Shown: positions 17,034-26,428, numbered from the stretch's first letter. The stretch is 50,887 bases of DNA from Candidatus Gastranaerophilales bacterium (GCA_944323705.1 CALUTM010000007.1:1-50887), one strand, 5' to 3'. Notes: generated by a model not told the origin, from the letters alone. Program-made: numbers and translations.

Positions 17034-17193
17034 AACAGAAGAATCTTAACGGTATATTGTCTTTCAGGGAGTAAATAGGTGTAAATAAAACAGAAGAATC
17101 GAAATAGTATATCGTCTTTCAGAGGCTCGTAAGAGCCGAAGAATCTCCTTTCAAACATGCCGTCATTCAGGGGGTAAATAAAACAGAAGAATC
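17034..17193 (-). repeat. REP-like array of about 48-55 bp units
   Basis: Read on the minus strand, three to four units share GATTCTTC, a variable middle, and CTGAAAGAC or CTGAATGAC. On the plus strand the GAAGAATC element falls at 17038, 17093, 17138 and 17186. One unit carries a short perfect hairpin, GGCTC-GTAA-GAGCC (17124-17137). It looks like a family of short interspersed palindromic repeats arranged in tandem. Confidence 0.65.
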
Positions 17194-17212
17194 TCTTAAA
17201 TGTTAACTTCTT

Positions 17213-17240
17213 ATTCACTTAATCACTTAATCACTTAGTC
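17213..17240. repeat. Eight-base tandem repeat (TCACTTAA)
   Basis: Three to four imperfect copies of TCACTTAA/TCACTTAG follow each other (ACTTAATCACTTAATCACTT and so on). It is a simple repeat in the gap before the helicase gene, with no further meaning visible. Confidence 0.75.
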
Positions 17241-17391
17241 ACTTTTTAACCACTACTCAAGAATTACGAAAATTAAAGTTAATAAAAAGCTGGATTGCTT
17301 CGGACTAATCGTCCTCGCAAAGACACTTAATTTCACGTTAAGTTCGTATGTCAGCAAGGGAGGGCATACGCCCAATCACTTACGCACGCTA

Positions 17392-17409
17392 TTGTTCGCT
17401 AAAGCTCAC
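17392..17409. repeat. Degenerate intergenic repeat, copy B
   Basis: TTGTTCGCTAAAGCTCAC matches 15 of 18 bases of 3800-3817. It lies inside a possible hairpin with arms GCACGC and GCGTGC just outside it. A nearby phrase (GGATTGCTTCGGACTAATCG, about 17291-17310) resembles short repetitive elements seen in many gut bacterial genomes, from memory. Confidence 0.4.
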
Positions 17410-17623
17410 ATGCGTGCGGTTTGGATTATGAATAACGTGTTCTATTTTAAAATTGGTGGGGGTAAATGTAACAAAAAATAGGTTTTGGTAATCGAAGATT
17501 ACCAAAACATTGCACGAAGTAAAAAGTTTAACCGATTTTACTTTAAAACTCGTATATTAATAGTATTAATTTATATAAATATGTGGTATAATCAGCTTAT
17601 TATATAGGTACAATGGAGTGAGT

Positions 17624-20600
17624 ATGCTACAAGAAGCAACCAGAGCGATAAATTCTGCATTTAATAACAGTTTTATAAAGAAGCTGAGCCAGTATCTTCA
17701 CGACTGTGTGCGGGAAGAGGTAAAGAGCTCTACTTTCAGGAATCTTAAAGCGGATAAGGATAATAAGTGGATATTTTTAAAAGACCCTGATACTTTGTTT
17801 ACGCAAGGGTTGGAGTATTTGCGACTGGAAGGCTCGGATCCGAAGCTTACCGAGCTTATGATTCAATCGGAGACAAGCCAAAAGGATAAATACCTGATAT
17901 ACGGTTACATTTTTTTAACAGGCAAATCCAAAAGCGGCAAAAAAAACGAATTTCTGACGCCGCTTCTTTATGCTCCTTGCAGGTTGGAACGTAACGGTGT
18001 GAACATTAACTGTATGTTGACAGATGAATTCTTGTCTCTTAATACCGGAGCTTTAACGGCTTTGATGAAAAAGAGTGATGATGAAGACGAGACAGAACAG
18101 CTGTTGGAAGGTCTTTTGGATGTTGTGCCGTCTGTCCCGATAACGCAGGAAAAGCTTGATATATTCTTAACGACATTAAAATCAATTATTCCCGATATTG
18201 ATGTCTCATTAAATTCCGATTTGAAAATTGAAGAGGATAATGTTTCCAAGGATTTTTATAACGAAAAGATTAATTCAGAGAATATTGACGAAATAATTGA
18301 GGAAGAAGAAAACTCCAAAAAAACCTCATTAAAACTGGATAAAATAAGTCTTACGAATCAATGTGCAATAATTCTTACAAAGCGTCCGTCAGTGACGGCG
18401 GGAGTTTTGCACGAGTTAACCCAAATAGCGGAAAAACCGAGCGGGATATACCGTGAGACGGTATTGAACCTGATAAATGAAGAGTATACTCAGTCTAAAC
18501 CTACGGATACTCAGCAAAAAACGCTGGCAGACTTTTTCCCGGTAACTCCGCTTTCTTTGTCCGACGCACAGTTGAATGTAATAAAAAATGTAGAGAATGC
18601 CAAGCTTGTTTCAGTGTTTGGTCCTCCCGGTACGGGAAAATCTCAGACGATTGTGAACCTTGCGGCACATCTTATCGCGAACGGAAAAACGGTTCTGGTA
18701 GCTTCCCGTATGGATAAAGCGGTTGACGTTGTTGCGGAACGGCTGAATGAACTCGGAGCACCTTTTTTGGCTTTGAGGGCAGGGCGTCTTAATTATCAAC
18801 GGGAACTCAGCATGCAGCTTCAGGACCTTCTTGCAAATAAAGTCGATTTGGATGAAGGTGCAGAAAATTCAATATTTTGTGATGTTTCGGATATGGAAAA
18901 TCTTTTGAAGGCGATTTCCGACCTGGAAAAAAAGTCCGAAAAGATTATCAAGCTCGAAGAAGAGTGGACGAACTTAAATGAAGAGATAAAACTCGAAGAG
19001 CCGATGCATTCATCTCCGATATTTATCAAAAATGTACTTAAAGAGGACGAAATAAATCTGGTTGAAAATTCCATTAACTCTTTGAGTAACAATCTTGAAA
19101 AAGCCGGTTTTTGGGCGGGGATTAAGAATATTTCCGCAATCGGAAACCTTAAAAAAGCTTTGAAAATCAATAATTTTGAAGTAAATAACGAAAACTTATC
19201 AGCTTTGAGGACGGAGTTGGAATTTGCAAAACTCATTTGCAGAGCAAGAAAAATTGAAACAGAAATCCAAAATATCGGAAATATTCATGTTCTTTCCGAA
19301 CAGATAAGGAATATGAAAAGGAAACAAAAACGTCTTGCGGTTGATATTCTAAAAACTAAACGCAGACAAGCTCTTAAGGGGTTAATGCAAGACCCTGTAA
19401 AGAGACAACGTCTTTTTGTTCATTCAAAATCATTGGTTGAGAGAAAGAAAAACCTGCAAAATCGTCTTTTGGAAACCGAAGATTTCAGACCGCTTTTGGA
19501 GGCATTTCCCTGCTGGTGTGTGACAACCTATGCAGTTTCGGGTTCGCTTCCGATGAAGCCCGGATTGTTTGATGTTGTAATTATAGATGAGGCTTCCCAA
19601 TGCGATATTGCAAGCTGCTTTCCTATTCTTTACAGAGCGAAGAAGGCGGTCGTTGTCGGTGATGATAAGCAGCTCCCGCATCTTTCCTTCCTGGAAAAGG
19701 CAAAAGAACAATCGTTTCTTTCACAGTACGGAATTAACGACAGATATCAGCTTATGTGGCGGTTTAGAACTAATTCCATGTTTGATTTGGCAAACTATTA
19801 TTCAATGCATCCTGTGCTTTTGGATGAACATTTCAGAAGCCTGCCTCCGATTATTAATTTTTCGAACAAGGAATTTTATGGCGGCAGAATAAGGGTTATG
19901 CGTCGAAACGATAATACCAGAAAGGTGCTTGAGACAGTAGTTGTTCCCGACGGGAAGGTAGACTTTGATGCTACGCGAAATCTGCCTGAGATAGAGGCTC
20001 TTGTAAAAAGATTGCACGAAATAGTTGTGGAAGATGAGAGGAAGAATCCTGAGAAACCTGTAAGTATCGGTATTATTTCTCCGTTCCGTGCACAGGTTGA
20101 ACAGTTGAAAATCTCTGTTGCCAAGGTGCTTTCCGAACACATGATAGAAAAACATCAGATTGAAATAGGTACCGCACATACGTTTCAGGGAGATGAAAGA
20201 GACATCATCCTTATTTCCTGGGCTTATGCAAACAACAGTTTTCCGCAGAGTTTGATTTTCCTTCAAAAACCCAACCTGTTCAATGTTGCGATAACAAGGG
20301 CACGCTATCAAATGATTAACTTTATCTCCAAAAATCCGAGGGAATTGCCCGAAGGACTTTTGAGGAGTTATTTGGGGTATGTTGAAGAGTATGAAAACAG
20401 GTATGCACTAAGAAGTTCCGATGATTTTGATGAAAATATCTACAAAAACGGATTTGAAAAAGAGGTAGCTCAGGCATTTAGGGAGCTCGGGCATGAAGTA
20501 ACCTGCGGAGTGGAGATTGCGGGGCTGAGCGTTGATTTGCTTGTAGATAATAAGTTTGTTATCGAATGTGACGGTGTGGAGGATAATGTTCCTTCAAAAG

Positions 20601-20731
20601 TTTCTAATATGAAAAAGCAGGCTATTATAGAGCGTTCCGGCTTGAAGGTTTCAAGGATTTCTAAAAGAGAGTGGCAGTATTCTTCAAAAGCTTGCGTGGA
20701 TAGAGTTTTGAACAGTAACATCTCGGATTAG
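17624..20731 (+). CDS. Superfamily 1 helicase with C-terminal nuclease-like domain
   Basis: A protein of about 1,035 residues. An N-terminal region of about 300 residues has no motif I know. A Dna2/Upf1-like SF1 helicase follows: Walker A FGPPGTGKS (about 330), Walker B IIDEASQC (about 654), GDDKQLP, EHFRS, SPFRAQVEQL, TAHTFQGDERDIILIS and NVAITRAR. A coiled insertion lies between Walker A and B. The last 90 residues (LSVDLLVDNKFVIECDGVED) look like the Vsr-like REase_MTES_1575 nuclease fold. The ATG at 17624 has a GGAG site; a GTG at 17618 is possible. It probably acts in DNA repair or defence. priA follows 9 bases later, likely co-transcribed. Confidence 0.88.
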   Translation: MLQEATRAINSAFNNSFIKKLSQYLHDCVREEVKSSTFRNLKADKDNKWIFLKDPDTLFTQGLEYLRLEGSDPKLTELMIQSETSQKDKYLIYGYIFLTGKSKSGKKNEFLTPLLYAPCRLERNGVNINCMLTDEFLSLNTGALTALMKKSDDEDETEQLLEGLLDVVPSVPITQEKLDIFLTTLKSIIPDIDVSLNSDLKIEEDNVSKDFYNEKINSENIDEIIEEEENSKKTSLKLDKISLTNQCAIILTKRPSVTAGVLHELTQIAEKPSGIYRETVLNLINEEYTQSKPTDTQQKTLADFFPVTPLSLSDAQLNVIKNVENAKLVSVFGPPGTGKSQTIVNLAAHLIANGKTVLVASRMDKAVDVVAERLNELGAPFLALRAGRLNYQRELSMQLQDLLANKVDLDEGAENSIFCDVSDMENLLKAISDLEKKSEKIIKLEEEWTNLNEEIKLEEPMHSSPIFIKNVLKEDEINLVENSINSLSNNLEKAGFWAGIKNISAIGNLKKALKINNFEVNNENLSALRTELEFAKLICRARKIETEIQNIGNIHVLSEQIRNMKRKQKRLAVDILKTKRRQALKGLMQDPVKRQRLFVHSKSLVERKKNLQNRLLETEDFRPLLEAFPCWCVTTYAVSGSLPMKPGLFDVVIIDEASQCDIASCFPILYRAKKAVVVGDDKQLPHLSFLEKAKEQSFLSQYGINDRYQLMWRFRTNSMFDLANYYSMHPVLLDEHFRSLPPIINFSNKEFYGGRIRVMRRNDNTRKVLETVVVPDGKVDFDATRNLPEIEALVKRLHEIVVEDERKNPEKPVSIGIISPFRAQVEQLKISVAKVLSEHMIEKHQIEIGTAHTFQGDERDIILISWAYANNSFPQSLIFLQKPNLFNVAITRARYQMINFISKNPRELPEGLLRSYLGYVEEYENRYALRSSDDFDENIYKNGFEKEVAQAFRELGHEVTCGVEIAGLSVDLLVDNKFVIECDGVEDNVPSKVSNMKKQAIIERSGLKVSRISKREWQYSSKACVDRVLNSNISD

Positions 20732-20740
20732 GTAATCTTA

Positions 20741-22945
20741 ATGAAATATGCGTTGGTTTTAGTTAATATAAAAGGTTTGGGAGTGAAAACCTTTAGTTAT
20801 TTAATACCTGACGAAATGCGGGATGTTATACAAATCGGTCAGGCGGTTCTTGTACCTTTTGGACGTCAGGGGCTTATTAATGCTTTTGTAGTCGGGTTTT
20901 CCGATTATTTACCCGGGGATTTTAAGGCTAAGAAAATTAATCGGATTTTGGATGAAACACCTTTGTTTTCTCTCAAGTACTTAAAACTCTTAGAGTGGGT
21001 TGCGAATTATTATTGTACTGATTTTGTAACGGTTTTGAATGCCGCGTTGCCGATGAAGCTGATAGAGAAGAATGCTAAAGTGGAACTTTCGGTTTCTTTG
21101 ATTAAGGAGGCGGGAGAAGGGCTTACAAAACGCCAAAGGGAAATAATTTCGCTCTTAAAAGACAGAGGCAAGTGCTCTTTGATTGAATTTGAGGAAATTG
21201 CTAAGACTACAAGAGCGACAATGAAGAAACTTGCAGAGAGCGGTTATGTAAAAATCGAGGAAGAGTATATATACCGCAATCCGCTTTTTATATTCAAGGA
21301 TGTTGAAACTGAGCCTTTGTATGAGCTTGAGGGAGAACAAATTACTGCTTACGAGGGTATAAAGGCAAAGTTGAAATCACCAAAACCGATTTTACTCTAC
21401 GGGGTTACGGCTTCGGGAAAGACCGAAGTTTATTTCAAATTAATCAAGGATGTATTGGATTCAGGTAAAAATGTTTTATTTCTTGCACCTGAAATTGCAT
21501 TGGCATCTCAATTGACCAAGCGTCTTGCAAGAAAGTTTGGTATAAAAGATGTGGCAATTTGGCACAGCAGCATATCTGACGGAGAAAAATACGATGTATG
21601 GCAGAGACTTTACAAAAACGAAGTGAAGATACTTGCGGGAGCACGTTCGGCGGTGTTTGCTCCGCTTCAAAACATAGGTTTGATAATTATTGATGAGGAG
21701 CATGAGGGGGCTTATAAGCAAACAAATCCTGCACCGAGGTATGATGCAAGAGTAGTTGCAAGGCGTTTGGCACAGTTTCATCAGGCACCGCTTTTATTGG
21801 GTTCGGCAACTCCTGATGTTTCGACGTATTATTATGCCCTAAACAATAACAACCTGTTTGAGATGAAGCACAGATTCAGAAATTCTCCGCTTGCCGTTCC
21901 TCAGGTAATTAATATGCAGGAATACGGTAAAGCTGCTTATAGAGGAATTATATCAAAACCTCTGCAAACGGAGATAACGGAGACGCTAGAGCGGGGACAG
22001 CAGGTAATTTTGCTTATGAACAGACGCGGTTACTCGACTTATACTCAATGCAAATCCTGCGGAACCGTTATTGAATGTCCTGATTGTTCTATTCCGATGA
22101 TTTGGCATGCAAGTATTAAGAAGTTGAAGTGCCATTATTGCAGCAAAGAGATGAGTTTTCCCGATTATTGTCCTCAATGCGGAAGTGACGCTTTGTCTAC
22201 TTCGGGAGTCGGAACGCAAAAGATAGAGGTTTTGATAAAAGAACTGTATCCCGATAAAAGGGTTGAGAGAATCGACAGCGATATTTTAACCAGAAAAAAT
22301 GCCCATATCGAACTTTTAAACAAATTTCAGCGGGGTGAAATTGATATCCTTGTCGGTACACAGATGATAGCAAAAGGTTTAGATAACCCTAATGTTACTC
22401 TTGTCGGGGTATTAAGTGCGGATTCGGGTTTTAATGTCCCGGATTTTAGAGCCTCAGAAAGGGGATTCCAACTCTTGACCCAGGTTGCAGGCAGGGCAGG
22501 AAGAGGTGAGTTTAAAGGCAAAGTGCTTTTCCAAACTTACAATCCTGATTACTACGCCTTTCAGACTGCAAAGTCCCAGAATTATGAAAAATTCTTTGAA
22601 ACGGAAATAAAAGCTAGGCAGGAGTTTGATTACCCGCCGTTTAGCCAAATAATAAGGCTGATTTTATCTTCGCAAAATAATTTTAGAGCCGAAAAATCCG
22701 CGATGGAAATCGCATTAAGACTTAATACTATGACTGATAAGTTCGGATTTAGTGAATATTTGGAGACTTTGGGTCCGACACCGTGCGTAATTGAAAAGTT
22801 ACACGGTTTTTATCGTTTTCAAATATTGATTAAAAATAAACTCTCTCAAAAAGGTCACGATTTTGTCTCAAAATTTTTGGGTAAAATCACGCTCCCCAAA
22901 GATATAAAGCTTGCTATAGACGTCGATCCGTTAGATATATTGTAA
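20741..22945 (+). CDS. priA: Primosomal protein N' (PriA helicase)
   Basis: A 734-residue replication-restart helicase that reloads the replisome at stalled forks. The N-terminal DNA-binding domain (residues 1-110) is followed by the helicase core: Walker A GVTASGKTEVYF (about 220), DEEHEGAYKQ, and GSATPDVSTYY. A zinc-binding region has the paired cysteines CKSCGTVIECPDC, CHYCSKEM and CPQCGS (about 430-490). Later motifs include VGTQMIAKGLDNPNVTLVGV and QVAGRAGRGE. The length fits the family. It sits 9 bases after the helicase-nuclease gene, and its own Shine-Dalgarno is weak. Confidence 0.97.
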   Translation: MKYALVLVNIKGLGVKTFSYLIPDEMRDVIQIGQAVLVPFGRQGLINAFVVGFSDYLPGDFKAKKINRILDETPLFSLKYLKLLEWVANYYCTDFVTVLNAALPMKLIEKNAKVELSVSLIKEAGEGLTKRQREIISLLKDRGKCSLIEFEEIAKTTRATMKKLAESGYVKIEEEYIYRNPLFIFKDVETEPLYELEGEQITAYEGIKAKLKSPKPILLYGVTASGKTEVYFKLIKDVLDSGKNVLFLAPEIALASQLTKRLARKFGIKDVAIWHSSISDGEKYDVWQRLYKNEVKILAGARSAVFAPLQNIGLIIIDEEHEGAYKQTNPAPRYDARVVARRLAQFHQAPLLLGSATPDVSTYYYALNNNNLFEMKHRFRNSPLAVPQVINMQEYGKAAYRGIISKPLQTEITETLERGQQVILLMNRRGYSTYTQCKSCGTVIECPDCSIPMIWHASIKKLKCHYCSKEMSFPDYCPQCGSDALSTSGVGTQKIEVLIKELYPDKRVERIDSDILTRKNAHIELLNKFQRGEIDILVGTQMIAKGLDNPNVTLVGVLSADSGFNVPDFRASERGFQLLTQVAGRAGRGEFKGKVLFQTYNPDYYAFQTAKSQNYEKFFETEIKARQEFDYPPFSQIIRLILSSQNNFRAEKSAMEIALRLNTMTDKFGFSEYLETLGPTPCVIEKLHGFYRFQILIKNKLSQKGHDFVSKFLGKITLPKDIKLAIDVDPLDIL

Positions 22946-23025
22946 CAATTTCTTAACATATCCTAAAGTTTTTCTAAAATTTGCCGTTAATAAAATTGGT
23001 TGTACAAAATTAAGGAGTGAATATT

Positions 23026-23565
23026 ATGAGTCAAATACCCGATTACGGCAATTTAAAAATGAATATGGAAGGATTTACACGGTTTTTAAAAGACAGCGGC
23101 GTGGAATTGAATGAAACTCAGCGTGCAAACATAAACAGTATTTTTAAAGAATGTGATACAGAAAATGCAAAAGGTGAAAAGGGACCTGACGGTGAATTAA
23201 CAGGCAAAGAACGTATGACATTCCTGGATAGAGTTAAAGCTCAATGTTCAGAATTGTATCAACAGGCTACAGAATTTTTTACTGTTGTTGATGTTGTGGA
23301 AGGGTTAAAAGGTAAGGAAGAAAGCGGACAAGAATCCGATACAATCGGTAAAGAGGAATCCGATAAAGGAATTGAAAGTCACTCGGCATTTGATAGTGGG
23401 AAAATGATCGGGGCACTTGCAGCAGCACCATCGGCATCTGCACTGAATGCGGTATTGATGACAGCAATGGCGAATAAATCGATGTTAGTTCTATCAGCCG
23501 ACGGACGGGCTGTACCTTTATCAAGCCTGGAGTCAGAGAAAGAAGAAGGCGACAAAGAACAATAA
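23026..23565 (+). CDS. Acidic small protein with EF-hand-like loop
   Basis: A protein of about 179 residues with no signal peptide and no family I can name. The N-terminal third is helical, with a segment rich in Asp, Glu and Gly (FKECDTENAKGEKGPDGELT) that resembles an irregular calcium-binding loop. It is followed by a helix, a Lys/Glu/Ser-rich linker, and a small-residue helix (GALAAAPSASALNAVLMTAM). AAGGAG lies 9 bases before the ATG at 23026; a GTG 9 bases earlier is less well placed. It is monocistronic, ending at the hairpin terminator at 23596. A similar PDGxL loop is in the protein at 225-572. Confidence 0.72.
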   Translation: MSQIPDYGNLKMNMEGFTRFLKDSGVELNETQRANINSIFKECDTENAKGEKGPDGELTGKERMTFLDRVKAQCSELYQQATEFFTVVDVVEGLKGKEESGQESDTIGKEESDKGIESHSAFDSGKMIGALAAAPSASALNAVLMTAMANKSMLVLSADGRAVPLSSLESEKEEGDKEQ

Positions 23566-23595
23566 AGTCGGTAAACTTAGGCTTTGTTTTATAAG

Positions 23596-23629
23596 AAAAC
23601 ACCTCACAATTATTATTGTGAGGTGTTTT
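23596..23629. terminator. Bidirectional intrinsic terminator
   Basis: Perfect 15-base arms (23596-23610 and 23615-23629, starting AAAACACCTCACAAT) with a TATT loop stand between two convergent genes. The A- and T-rich ends let it work in both directions, for the acidic protein and for pckA. Confidence 0.92.
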
Positions 23630-23652
23630 CTTTAATTTTCTAGAATTAACTG

Positions 23653-25251
23653 TTATACGTTAGCAGTTGCTCTCGGTCCCGCATTAACTATTTCAGCAGG
23701 CATGTTCGGGTATTTAGAAGCGAAATTGTCCGCAAACATTTGAGCAAGCTTGTTAGCAGCTTCATCATAAGCATTTTTATCAGTCCACATTCCTCTTGCA
23801 TCGAGCATTTCATCAGGAACATTCGGGCAAGATGTCGGATAATCTACATTGAATACATCGTGATGTTTGAATTCGATATTATCAAATGAGCCGTTCAATG
23901 CTGCAGTTACCATAGCTCTTGTGTAGCTTAACTTCATACGTTTAGCACCTGATGCTGCAGAACCGCCTGCCCATCCTGTGTTTACAAGGTAAACTTTTGT
24001 GCCGTATTTTTCAAGCTTTTCGCCTAACATTTTTGCGTAAACAGAAGCATCCATCGGCATAAACGGTTCGCCGAATAAAGTAGAGAATGTTGGTTGCGGC
24101 TCTGTTACGCCTCTTTCCGTACCTGCAAGTTTAGAAGTAAATCCTGTTACAAAGTGATACATTGCAGCATTTTTATCCAATCTTGAGATAGGCGGTAAAA
24201 CACCGAATGCATCAGCTGTTAAGAATATAACAACCTTAGGAATGCCGCCTTTTGAAGGAATCTGTGCATTATCAATGTAATCTATAGGATAACCGACACG
24301 TGTATTTTCGGTCAAAGAGCCGTCGTTAAAGTCAAATTCACGTGTATTGGGGTCCATAACAACATTTTCTACAAGTGAGCCGAACTTGATTGCGTTGTAA
24401 ATCTCAGGCTCATGTTCTTGTGAAAGGTTTATACATTTTGCATAACATCCGCCTTCAAAATTGAATACGCCGTCAGGTGACCAGCCGTGTTCGTCGTCTC
24501 CGATTAATTTACGGTTCGGATCGGCAGACAGAGTTGTTTTTCCTGTGCCCGAAAGACCGAAGAATACTGCTGTTTCGCCTGTTTGCGGATCCATGTTTGC
24601 AGAACAGTGCATCGGAAGTACATTCATTTGTGTCATCACATAGTTCATTGTTGCGAATACTGATTTTTTGATTTCGCCTGAATATTGAGAACCGCAAATT
24701 ATGATTTCGTGAGCTTCGTAATCAATTGCAATACAAGCTTCCGAATTAACTCCGTCAACTTCAGGATCGCACTTGAATCCCGGTGCACAGAGAATTGTAT
24801 AATCAGGCTCACCGTAATTTGCCAATTCTTCTGCCGTCGGACGGATTAACAGTTGGTGGATAAACAAATTCTGGCTTGCCATTTCATTGATTACTCTGAA
24901 TTTTTGTGTGTAAGTTTTGTCTGCCCCTGCAAAACCGTCAAATATAAAGACTTCACGATTTTGTAAGTATGCTGCAATCTTACCTTTTATTGAATTAAAT
25001 CTTTCTCTGCTTATGGGCTTATTTACTTTTCCCCAAGCAATGTCATTGTGAATAGATTCTGTATCTACAATGAATTTATCCTTGGGAGAACGTCCCGTAT
25101 ATTTGCCTGTTGTAACAACCAGTGCACCTGTGTTGCTTAAAGAACCTTCACCGAGTCTCAAAGCCGCTTCCGTTAGCTGAGCAGGAGTCAGGTTTCTATA
25201 AACAGCTTTTGGTCCTATAATACCAAATTTTTCGATTCCGTATGTTTCCAT
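23653..25251 (-). CDS. pckA: ATP-dependent phosphoenolpyruvate carboxykinase
   Basis: A 532-residue PEPCK converting oxaloacetate and ATP to phosphoenolpyruvate, ADP and CO2, or the reverse in fermenters that fix CO2 to make succinate. The kinase loop is FFGLSGTGKTTLSADPNRK, followed by GDDEHGW. Early substrate-binding residues appear in TGKYTGRSPKDKFIVD (about 48-63), and LVNTGWAGG is near the C-terminus. Length and motifs are complete. AAGGAGG lies 10 bases before the ATG. It is transcribed alone. Confidence 0.97.
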   Translation of the reverse strand: METYGIEKFGIIGPKAVYRNLTPAQLTEAALRLGEGSLSNTGALVVTTGKYTGRSPKDKFIVDTESIHNDIAWGKVNKPISRERFNSIKGKIAAYLQNREVFIFDGFAGADKTYTQKFRVINEMASQNLFIHQLLIRPTAEELANYGEPDYTILCAPGFKCDPEVDGVNSEACIAIDYEAHEIIICGSQYSGEIKKSVFATMNYVMTQMNVLPMHCSANMDPQTGETAVFFGLSGTGKTTLSADPNRKLIGDDEHGWSPDGVFNFEGGCYAKCINLSQEHEPEIYNAIKFGSLVENVVMDPNTREFDFNDGSLTENTRVGYPIDYIDNAQIPSKGGIPKVVIFLTADAFGVLPPISRLDKNAAMYHFVTGFTSKLAGTERGVTEPQPTFSTLFGEPFMPMDASVYAKMLGEKLEKYGTKVYLVNTGWAGGSAASGAKRMKLSYTRAMVTAALNGSFDNIEFKHHDVFNVDYPTSCPNVPDEMLDARGMWTDKNAYDEAANKLAQMFADNFASKYPNMPAEIVNAGPRATANV

Positions 25252-25320
25252 AATCTAGCTTCCTCCTTTTTAAAGCTTTAAATATACATAACAATTGTAT
25301 TACAAACACTTATGAAAAGC

Positions 25321-25354
25321 AACAAAAAAAGCGGGTTTACCCGCTTTTTTTGTT
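25321..25354 (-). terminator. Terminator of pilT
   Basis: A perfect palindrome (AAAAAAAGCGGGT, TT loop, ACCCGCTTTTTTT) lies directly after the pilT stop codon on the minus strand. Its symmetry also makes it usable on the other strand. Confidence 0.92.
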
Positions 25355-25357
25355 GTC

Positions 25358-26428
25358 TTATGAATTTTGTAATCCGCGTTTAAATTCCTCGGGACGGCTT
25401 GACCGTGCAAGAGCATCCTCAAGGGTAATTTTCTTTCTTATATACAAATCTCTCAGAGCCATCTCCAGAGTCTGCATTCCGAAGCCGGAATTGGTCTGCA
25501 TTGTAGAATAAATCTGTGCCGCTTTTGCTTCACGTATTAAGTTTGCAATTGCGGGTATAACAAGCATAACTTCTTGTGCCATAATACGACCGCTCTTTGT
25601 TCCGTCTGACTGAAGCAGCGGTAAAAGAGTTTGTGAAAATACTGCTACAAGAGAGTTTGAAAGCTGAACCCTAACTTGTTGCTGCTGACCTTCGGGGAAT
25701 ACGTCAATGATACGGTCAATAGTTTGTGAAGCCGAAGACGTATGCAGAGTTCCGAATACCAAGTGACCTGTTTCTGCTGCGGTCAATGCTAATCTTATTG
25801 TATCCAAGTCACGCATCTCACCAACCAGTATGATATCAGGGTCTTCACGCAGTGCGGATTTCAAGGCGTTCGCAAAGCTTCTTGTATCCTGACCCAGTTC
25901 TCTCTGGTGGATAATTGAACGTTTTGACGGATGGATAAACTCTATAGGGTCTTCAATTGTTAAAATATGTTCGGAACGGGTTTCGTTGATATAGTTAATC
26001 ATTGCGGCTAATGTAGTAGATTTACCGGAACCTGTAGGACCCGTAACAAGTACCAAGCCACGAGGTTTTTCCGCAATTTTTCTTACCGTATCCGACAGCC
26101 CCAATTCTTTAAATGAGGGAACTTGAGAAGCAATTACACGGAATGCTGCTGCATAGTTACCTCTGTCCTTGTATATATTAACCCTGAAACGACTTAAACC
26201 CTGAATCCCGTATGAGAAGTCCAATTCCCAATCTTGTTCAAGTTTACGTCTTTGTTCTTTGTTTAACATCGGAAAAAGTAACAACTCAACTTCTTCCGGT
26301 TTAAGAGCCGGAACGTCCATCCTTTGCAGATTGCCGTCAATACGTACGACAGGAGGGAGCCCCGCTGATATGTGTAAGTCAGAGCCTCTTTGTTTAACAA
26401 CAACTTCCAAATATTTTTCTATAAGCAT
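25358..26428 (-). CDS. pilT: Twitching motility ATPase PilT
   Basis: A 356-residue type IV pilus retraction ATPase of the secretion-ATPase superfamily. It starts LEVVVKQRGSDLHISAGLPP as PilT does. Visible motifs are Walker A VTGPTGSGKSTT (about 129-140), the Asp box TIEDPIEFIH, Walker B REDPDIILVGEMRDLDTI, the His box TGHLVFGTLHT, and the PilT C-terminal AIRNLIRE-like stretch (AIANLIREAKAAQIYS). It implies type IV pili, but no other pilus gene is here except possibly the AMIN protein at 36161. AGAGGG precedes the ATG. Confidence 0.96.
   Translation of the reverse strand: MLIEKYLEVVVKQRGSDLHISAGLPPVVRIDGNLQRMDVPALKPEEVELLLFPMLNKEQRRKLEQDWELDFSYGIQGLSRFRVNIYKDRGNYAAAFRVIASQVPSFKELGLSDTVRKIAEKPRGLVLVTGPTGSGKSTTLAAMINYINETRSEHILTIEDPIEFIHPSKRSIIHQRELGQDTRSFANALKSALREDPDIILVGEMRDLDTIRLALTAAETGHLVFGTLHTSSASQTIDRIIDVFPEGQQQQVRVQLSNSLVAVFSQTLLPLLQSDGTKSGRIMAQEVMLVIPAIANLIREAKAAQIYSTMQTNSGFGMQTLEMALRDLYIRKKITLEDALARSSRPEEFKRGLQNS

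Larger units (their letters stand above)
16800..17617. other. Repeat-filled intergenic gap
   Basis: About 820 bases contain no credible gene. In order there is a perfect 52-base tandem duplication (16896-17000), runs of GGGGGTAAA, a REP-like array (17034-17193), an eight-base tandem repeat (17213-17240), and a degenerate element shared with 3800-3817. A TATAAT at 17587-17592 could drive the helicase gene. An open frame on the minus strand (16982-17218) is made almost wholly of the repeats and is rejected. Confidence 0.75.

Noticed and set aside
16982-17218. A 78-codon minus-strand open frame
   Set aside because: It is made of the REP-like units themselves and lacks a ribosome site; the protein would be a repeat translation.
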